A DNA stretch of 64,000 bases from Acidobacteriota bacterium (GTDB lineage Bacteria; Acidobacteriota; JAAYUB01): positions 1 through 64,000 of the forward strand of contig JAAYUB010000104.1 of NCBI GenBank assembly GCA_012517875.1, in the 5' to 3' direction. Shown here one piece after another: positions 59,018 to 64,000 of the stretch (positions are counted from its first letter, which is position 1; the number at the start of each line of letters is the position of its first letter). The notes beneath the pieces are model-generated. The model was not told where the DNA came from and made no database searches. It saw only the letters and a program-made list of their open reading frames with translations. A program made the translations under genes and the position numbers.

Positions 59018-61339
59018 ATGTTGGATATCACAGGCAAGCGGTTTGCATTCGTTTCGACTGTGCTGCCGGCGGAAACGTTCACGGTGGTGCGGTTCCGCGG
59101 TGAGGAAGGGCTGTCGCGGTGCTACCGGTTCGAGCTGGAGCTGGTGGCGGAGGATGCGTCTCTCGACCTGGCGGCGGTGCTGGCGGCACCGGTGGCGTTC
59201 ACCATCCTGAGGGCCGAAGGAGATATTCCGTTTCACGGTGTTCTGGCCGGATTCGAACAACTCCACCAGATGGATAATTATGTCTTTTATCGGGCGGTTC
59301 TGGTGCCGAAACTGTGGTGGCTGGGGCTGACGCACCACAACCAGGTGTTCCTGAACCAGACCGTGCCCCAAATCCTGGCCGCCTGCCTCAAGGACGGCGG
59401 GCTCTCCAGCCTGGACTTCGATCTGCGGCTGCAGCGCGACTATCCGGCCTGGGAGTACGTCTGCCAGTATCGGGAGAGCCATTTGGCGTTCGTGTCGCGC
59501 TGGATGGAGCGGGAGGGGATCTATTACTACTTCGAGCAGGGCGCGGACGGGGAGAAGGTGATCCTGACGGACACGAAGGTGGCGCACGGGCCGCTCCCCG
59601 ACGGAGAAACACTACACTATTCCACTCCGTCGGGGCTGCAGCACTTCCATCGCGAGGAGATTCTGTTCGAACTTCGTTGCCTGCAGCAAACGCTGCCCAG
59701 GCGCGTGGTTCTGAAAGACTACAACTACGAGACGCCGTCGCTGGAACTGAGCGGCCAGGCGGATGTCTCGACCAAGGGCCGGGGTGAGGTGTACTTGTAC
59801 GGGGAGCATTTCCGCAACCCGGCGGAAGGGGCGCGGCTGGCGGCGGTGCGGGCGGAGGAGTTGCTGTGCCGGGAGCGGGTGTTCACCGGCAGCAGCACGG
59901 TGCCGTACCTGCGGCCGGGGTACACGTTTCGGGTGCCGGACCACTACCGGGCGGACTTCAACGGGACGTACCTGACGACGGGGCTGACGCACGAGGGGAG
60001 CCAGGCGGCCTACCTGCTGGCGGGGCTGGGCGGGGAGCTGACGCCGGGGGAGCGGGAGCCGTACTACCGGAACACGTTCACGGCAATGGCGGCGGGGGTG
60101 CAGTACCGGCCGGAGCGGGTGACGGCGAAGGCGCGGCTGTACGGGACGCTGAACGCGAAGGTGGACGGGGCGGGGAGCGGGCAGTATGCGGAGCTGGACG
60201 GGCAGGGGCGGTACAAGGTGGTGCTGCCGTTCGACGTGTCGGGGCGGAAGGACGGGAAGGCGTCGGCGTGGGTGCGGATGATGCAGCCGTATGCGGGGGC
60301 GGGGCACGGGATGCACTTTCCGCTGCATAAGGGGACGGAGGTGTTGCTGACGTTCATCGACGGGGATCCGGACCGGCCGGTGATTGCGGGGGCGGTGCCG
60401 AACGCGGAGACGCCGAGCGTGGTGAAGGACGCGAACCAGACGATGGCGACGATCCAGACAGGGGGGAAGAACAAGATTGCGATCGAGGACAAGGCGGGGA
60501 GCGAGCGGATCCTGATGCACGTGCCGAACCAGGGGTCGTTCATCCGGATCGGGATACCCAACGATCCGCCGCCGGGGGGCGGGCCGCCGGAGCCGCCGAC
60601 GACGCCGTCGCCCACCACGGCGACCACGCCGCCGCCGCACGATGAGGAGCTGAGCAAGAAGGTGAGCGAGCTGGAGCAGGAGATCAAGGGGATCAAGGCG
60701 GAGACTGAAGGAGATCTGGAGTTCAAGTGCCACAACAAGAAGGAGTCGATCTCGGGCAACTCGTTCACCATGGTGATCGGGGCGGAGGAGAGCATCTACC
60801 TGGGCAACTACACCCATATCAAGTTCATCTCCGCGATTGACGTGACGGTCGGCCTCAGCCTGGAATTCAAAATGGCCTGGGCGTGGGCGTTCAACGTGGA
60901 GGGGCACGGGCGCTTCGCCCCGCAGAAGCGGGAGTTCGCCCTGGACGTGAGCCACATGCATTTGAAGAAAGTGGACCTGGAAGGCGATATCACCCACCTG
61001 CGGGGAGCCCAGCAAACCCTGACCGGCGAGGTGGCCCAGTTGGCCGGCCAGACGTCCATCCTGGCTGGAACCACCGAGCGATTGGCGGGCAAGACGTCCC
61101 AACTGGCTGGGAGCGTGTCGATGCTCGCGGCGGTGACCGACGACATCAAGGGCAGTGTCACCACCATACAGGGGGAACAGGCGCAGATGCTCGGCAACGA
61201 CCTACGCTCCATCGCGGTGAGGACTACCACGATCGGCGACGAAACGAACCTGATCGGCGTCGGCCTCAACACGGTGGCCGAGAAAACCGACCTGCACGCG
61301 GAGAACACGGTCCTGTCAGGATTGCAGATGTTGATTTGA
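59018..61339 (+). CDS. vgrG: Type VI secretion spike protein VgrG (TssI)
   Basis: The 773-residue protein has the VgrG core. The gp27-like region (about 1-370) has the signature YPAWEYVCQYRESHLAFVSRWMEREGIYYYFEQ near 145-175. The gp5-like OB-fold and base of the needle follow (about 390-480; GQYAELDGQGRYKVVLPFD, HFPLHKGTEVLLTFIDGDPDRPVIAGAVPN). A Pro/Thr linker and a C-terminal extension of about 260 residues come next. The last 125 residues carry short repeats of the type QLAGQTSILAGTTERLAGKT, likely a beta-helical or coiled needle. It should tip the Hcp tube of a type VI system and carry effectors. ATG at 59018 has AGGGAG upstream. Codon use in the middle third differs sharply from both ends. 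Confidence 0.92.
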   Translation: MLDITGKRFAFVSTVLPAETFTVVRFRGEEGLSRCYRFELELVAEDASLDLAAVLAAPVAFTILRAEGDIPFHGVLAGFEQLHQMDNYVFYRAVLVPKLWWLGLTHHNQVFLNQTVPQILAACLKDGGLSSLDFDLRLQRDYPAWEYVCQYRESHLAFVSRWMEREGIYYYFEQGADGEKVILTDTKVAHGPLPDGETLHYSTPSGLQHFHREEILFELRCLQQTLPRRVVLKDYNYETPSLELSGQADVSTKGRGEVYLYGEHFRNPAEGARLAAVRAEELLCRERVFTGSSTVPYLRPGYTFRVPDHYRADFNGTYLTTGLTHEGSQAAYLLAGLGGELTPGEREPYYRNTFTAMAAGVQYRPERVTAKARLYGTLNAKVDGAGSGQYAELDGQGRYKVVLPFDVSGRKDGKASAWVRMMQPYAGAGHGMHFPLHKGTEVLLTFIDGDPDRPVIAGAVPNAETPSVVKDANQTMATIQTGGKNKIAIEDKAGSERILMHVPNQGSFIRIGIPNDPPPGGGPPEPPTTPSPTTATTPPPHDEELSKKVSELEQEIKGIKAETEGDLEFKCHNKKESISGNSFTMVIGAEESIYLGNYTHIKFISAIDVTVGLSLEFKMAWAWAFNVEGHGRFAPQKREFALDVSHMHLKKVDLEGDITHLRGAQQTLTGEVAQLAGQTSILAGTTERLAGKTSQLAGSVSMLAAVTDDIKGSVTTIQGEQAQMLGNDLRSIAVRTTTIGDETNLIGVGLNTVAEKTDLHAENTVLSGLQMLI

Positions 61340-61484
61340 GTGAAATCCCACCGGTCGACAATACGGTTTCTCGTTCCGCGAAATCCGTGCTGTCTGGTTT
61401 GACGAAGGCATCTGCCTAATCCGTGGGCAAGGTTCAGAAGGACCAGAGATTGCAAGAACGAGTGACGCCTGGCTACGAGGAGGT

Positions 61485-61757
61485 GTGTCAGTCCACACTC
61501 TTGCACTTCAGGAAGACGATTTCACTGCGTTTGAACAGACCAGACGGTTCAGTTTCATTTCGGGCACACTGCCAGTGGACACGTTCACGGTGCTCCGATT
61601 TCTGGGCGAGGCGGGGCCGTCGCGGTGCGAATGTTTCGCGGTGGAGCTGGCGGTCGATCCAGTCCACATGGAAATATCGACTGGCTTCTCCGCGCGAAGG
61701 ATTGTAGAGGAGCCGATACCGGATCCTGGTTGCCGATATCCGGCTGGTATTTGGTAA
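61485..61757 (+). pseudogene. Truncated second vgrG (N-terminal fragment)
   Basis: The stretch at about 61530-61680 encodes RRFSFISGTLPVDTFTVLRF followed by GEAGPSRCECFAVEL. It aligns without gaps to residues 6-45 or so of the VgrG encoded upstream (KRFAFVSTVLPAETFTVVRF, GEEGLSRCYRFELEL). Similarity stops after DPVH, and the frame ends at 61757. It can be read from a GTG at 61485 with a purine-rich GAGGAGG immediately upstream, but only the first 40 residues of a VgrG remain. The non-coding sequence on both sides (61340-61484 and 61758-61961) has no other gene that I can support. Confidence 0.7.
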
Positions 61758-61773
61758 AACCTTCACCCAGTCA

Positions 61774-61802
61774 TTGACTTGACCTCTAATCATTTCTACA
61801 CT
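61774..61802 (+). promoter_or_regulatory. Promoter of the DUF2169 gene
   Basis: TTGACT at 61774-61779 and TACACT at 61797-61802 are 17 bases apart, followed by GA, in an AT-rich patch (61770-61820). It repeats the vgrG promoter design. The leader to the ATG at 61962 is about 155 bases. Confidence 0.55.
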
Positions 61803-61961
61803 GAGCATATTGTATTTTTATCCGAAGAGACCTCTTTAGACTGTGGGCATCGACCGGTTCTGTGCTGGGCGAGAAGTGGAGGATGAGGCCGAATGACAGA
61901 AACATTTTTCGGTTTCGCTCCGAGCCGAAAGCTGCAAAGATCTGTCGAAGATGAGTAGCAA

Positions 61962-64000
61962 ATGAAAGTATACAAGCCCAACGAACTGTCGCTCTTCATC
62001 AAGCCGTTTGGCCTGCGGAACCGGCTGTACATGGCCTACACGCTGATGGTCTATTTTGACCTCACCGCGCCCGACAGCCTCCTCACCGAGCAGGAGCTAT
62101 GGCGGACGGTGCCGGCGCAGCTCGGCCCCATGCCTGTCGTGGACACGGGCATGGCCAAGCCGCGCGGCGAATTCCTTGTGGCCGGATCGTGTTTCGCCCC
62201 GCGGGGACAGCGCTGGCCGGCGGCGCCCGTGAGTGTCCGCGTCGGCGCCCTGGCTAAGACACTGAATGTTTTCGGCGATCGGTATTGGGCGCGCGGCGCC
62301 GGCGGTCTGGCCACCATCACCGACCCGGAGCCCTTCGCCGAGATGCCCCTGACCTGGGATCGCGCCTTCGGCGGCCCGGGTTTCGAAAAAAACCCAGCGG
62401 GCAAAGGGATTGCAGCGGCACGCGGCGCCGACGGCCGGGAGCAGGTGCCGCTCCCCAACCTGGAACTGCCCGGCCGGCTGGTGGGCTCACCCGCCGACCG
62501 GCCCGATCCAGCCGGCTTCGGGCCACTGGACTTCATGAGCCCGGTGCGCCAGAAGAAGTCGGGCACCTACGACGACAAGTGGCTGAAGGAGCGGTGGCCC
62601 TACTTTCCCGACGACATGAACTACGAGTATTTCAACGCCGCCTCCGAGGACCAGTACTTCCCGGGTTTCCTGACCGGTGCCGAGACCATTGAGATCCGCC
62701 ACATGCATCCCGATTACCCGGTGCTCACCTCACGGCTGCCGCAGTGCCGTGTCCGTTGCTTCGTCACTCGCCAGAAGGACTTGAAATCGCGAGCTGTGGA
62801 AGATCTCCTGTTCGAGGAAATAGCCACCCGCATCGACACGGTGTGGCTGTTTCCCAACATCCTGCGGGGCCTGGTGCTCCACCGCGGCACCGGCGAGATC
62901 CTGGACGAGGAGTACATGGACGTCCAGCGGATCTTCCTCGCGGTGGAAAAAGGCGATGCGCCGGCCAAGACCATCGAAGCGTACCGCGACGAACAATTGC
63001 GCACCGCCGACCGGGCGGTGACCATCGACATGGCGCCGCTCCAGGCCGCCCAGGCCAAGATCGCTAAGGTGCTCCGCAAGGCCAGGCGCCTGCCTAAGGA
63101 AGTGGAGGAGATCAAGAAGCGGGCGACGGGCCGGAGCCCCGTCATGCCCCGCACGCCAGCGGACATGCAGGGAATGAGCCGCGAGATCATCGCCGGCGGC
63201 GAGGCGGTGCTGAACCAGCTCGAGGCGCTGGCCCGGGACATGCATGCCAAGTATGGGCACCTCGTGGCCATCGACCTGGAGCAGTTCGACCGGTGGCGGG
63301 AACGAATCAAGGGGATGTCCCAGAAGGTGGACGACTCGGTGGCCAAGCTGGAAAAGGCCCAGCAGGAGGCCGCCGACGCGAAGAAACAGATGGGCGAGGT
63401 GCTGAAGGATCACGTCCCGCCTGAACACCTGGAAAAGACCGGCATCGATCCCGACAACCTGCTGGCGCCGCCCCCTGTGAATCCGTGGCACGACCGCGGT
63501 TTCCCGCGGGTGGTGGCCTGGCGGCGCCGGCTCGAACAGGACCGGCAGGCCCAGAAGGCCCTGGCCGACCTGGGATTCGAGGCGGACACCATCCGTCGAG
63601 CTTGGCTCGGCGTCAATTCTGACGATCAATCAGACAAACCATCCCTGTGGGGCTTGCGGAAACCGGGCGCCGCCGACGCTCCGCCGGTGGACCTGCCCGC
63701 CGGCCTGATCCTGCCCCGCTTTCAGGACGCGGTGCTGGTGCGCATCGCCATCCGACCCGGTAATGCCGACGCCTGGCCGGCGGCGCCGGAGCGGGTCGTG
63801 ATCGGATCCGACGAGACCCCGCTCTTCATGCCGGCCCCGCCCGGCGAAGGGCCGGCGCCGGTGGCGGTGCGGGTGGCCGACGAACTGCAGGCGCTCCTGG
63901 TGGAGCAGGAGGCCGGCGACGCCGTCTCGGTGATCGCCCTGCCGGATCCGTCCGCCGATCCGGGACCCGAAGCCGCGCAGGCGCTGAAGGCGACGCCCGT
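61962..64000 (+). CDS. DUF2169-domain protein, type VI secretion accessory (runs off window end)
   Basis: At least 679 residues are visible and the gene continues past the window. The N-terminal 330 residues match DUF2169 (KPFGLRNRLYMAYTLMVYFDL; MAKPRGEFLVAGSCFAPRGQ; VFGDRYWARG; MPLTWDRAFGGPGFEKNP; YFNAASEDQYFPGFL). DUF2169 proteins are encoded next to vgrG in many type VI loci and are thought to help load or connect effectors to the spike. A Lys/Glu-rich helical, probably coiled-coil part follows (about 365-490), and then a region with LPAGLILPRFQDAVLVRIAI that may begin an effector or adaptor domain. No signal peptide is present. ATG at 61962 is the likely start, but its ribosome-binding site is weak. 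Confidence 0.85.
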   Translation, partial: MKVYKPNELSLFIKPFGLRNRLYMAYTLMVYFDLTAPDSLLTEQELWRTVPAQLGPMPVVDTGMAKPRGEFLVAGSCFAPRGQRWPAAPVSVRVGALAKTLNVFGDRYWARGAGGLATITDPEPFAEMPLTWDRAFGGPGFEKNPAGKGIAAARGADGREQVPLPNLELPGRLVGSPADRPDPAGFGPLDFMSPVRQKKSGTYDDKWLKERWPYFPDDMNYEYFNAASEDQYFPGFLTGAETIEIRHMHPDYPVLTSRLPQCRVRCFVTRQKDLKSRAVEDLLFEEIATRIDTVWLFPNILRGLVLHRGTGEILDEEYMDVQRIFLAVEKGDAPAKTIEAYRDEQLRTADRAVTIDMAPLQAAQAKIAKVLRKARRLPKEVEEIKKRATGRSPVMPRTPADMQGMSREIIAGGEAVLNQLEALARDMHAKYGHLVAIDLEQFDRWRERIKGMSQKVDDSVAKLEKAQQEAADAKKQMGEVLKDHVPPEHLEKTGIDPDNLLAPPPVNPWHDRGFPRVVAWRRRLEQDRQAQKALADLGFEADTIRRAWLGVNSDDQSDKPSLWGLRKPGAADAPPVDLPAGLILPRFQDAVLVRIAIRPGNADAWPAAPERVVIGSDETPLFMPAPPGEGPAPVAVRVADELQALLVEQEAGDAVSVIALPDPSADPGPEAAQALKATP

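Noticed and set aside
60883-61419. A shifted frame running 80 bases past the vgrG stop
   Set aside because: It is rich in Arg/Gly/Asp and lacks a start signal; the vgrG frame itself ends cleanly at 61339.
1-64000. tRNA or rRNA genes, CRISPR arrays, insertion sequences, integrases
   Set aside because: None was recognised in the gaps between genes on either strand; a tRNA scan and covariance-model search would be needed to exclude short RNA genes fully.

Overview
This is a G+C-rich stretch (roughly two thirds G+C by eye) from a Gram-negative bacterium. The outer-membrane evidence is lpxD (lipid A), an OmpA-type porin, exported M16 peptidases and a type VI secretion spike gene. The gene mix (NuoE/NuoF-type redox module, DUF1385-prfA-prmC block, paralogous EF-G, OPT transporter, kelch and FG-GAP secreted proteins) would suit an Acidobacteriota-like organism, but that placement is inference; no rRNA or tRNA gene is present to anchor it. 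I see no CRISPR array, transposase, integrase or phage structural gene.

Layout. 1-13 kb: the tail of an S9 peptidase, a 1426-residue exported ankyrin-repeat protein, a DUF169 protein with an Fe-S protein, an OmpA-family protein ending in a clean terminator, an FG-GAP propeller protein with a membrane protein, and a class II aldolase-family enzyme. 12.8-19.6 kb (minus strand): one operon with a strong promoter encodes NuoE-like and NuoF-like subunits and a 1248-residue fusion of NuoG-type ferredoxin, GltD-type NAD(P)H/FAD oxidoreductase, 2x[4Fe-4S] and a molybdopterin-oxidoreductase domain without its Mo/W ligand. This looks like a soluble NAD(P)H/ferredoxin electron-transfer, possibly bifurcating, complex. 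19.8-30.9 kb: a duplicated zinc-ribbon protein, a DUF4412-like exported protein, an M16 peptidase pair, murJ, lpxD, a PATAN/J-domain/TPR protein, a degenerate Fic-fold protein, a peptidoglycan-binding/amidase protein and a cupin.

31-36 kb (minus strand): a GT28-type glycosyltransferase and two exported proteins (kelch; GATase-like) carry or flank three copies of one C-terminal module of about 95 residues. Two copies are about 97% identical in DNA, terminator included; the third is a gene remnant. 36-44 kb: mtaB-purE, a SpoIIE-type phosphatase, then a minus-strand operon GT2 / helical metal-receptor / OPT transporter / purD. 44-47 kb: an EF-G paralogue and a TerC-family membrane protein. 47.4-51.7 kb: an operon for a glycosylglycerate compatible solute, with a DxD glycosyltransferase, an MscS-related channel, an HAD phosphatase and a GpgS-type synthase, pairing osmolyte synthesis with a possible release valve. 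51.7-55 kb: the housekeeping block rpmE - DUF1385 - prfA - prmC. 55-59 kb: a minus-strand set of a GT39-like membrane transferase, an alpha/alpha-toroid protein and a small membrane protein. 59-64 kb: a type VI secretion accessory locus, with vgrG, a broken second vgrG and a DUF2169 protein running off the end. The two intact genes share near-identical promoter hexamers, and the vgrG core has codon use unlike its ends.
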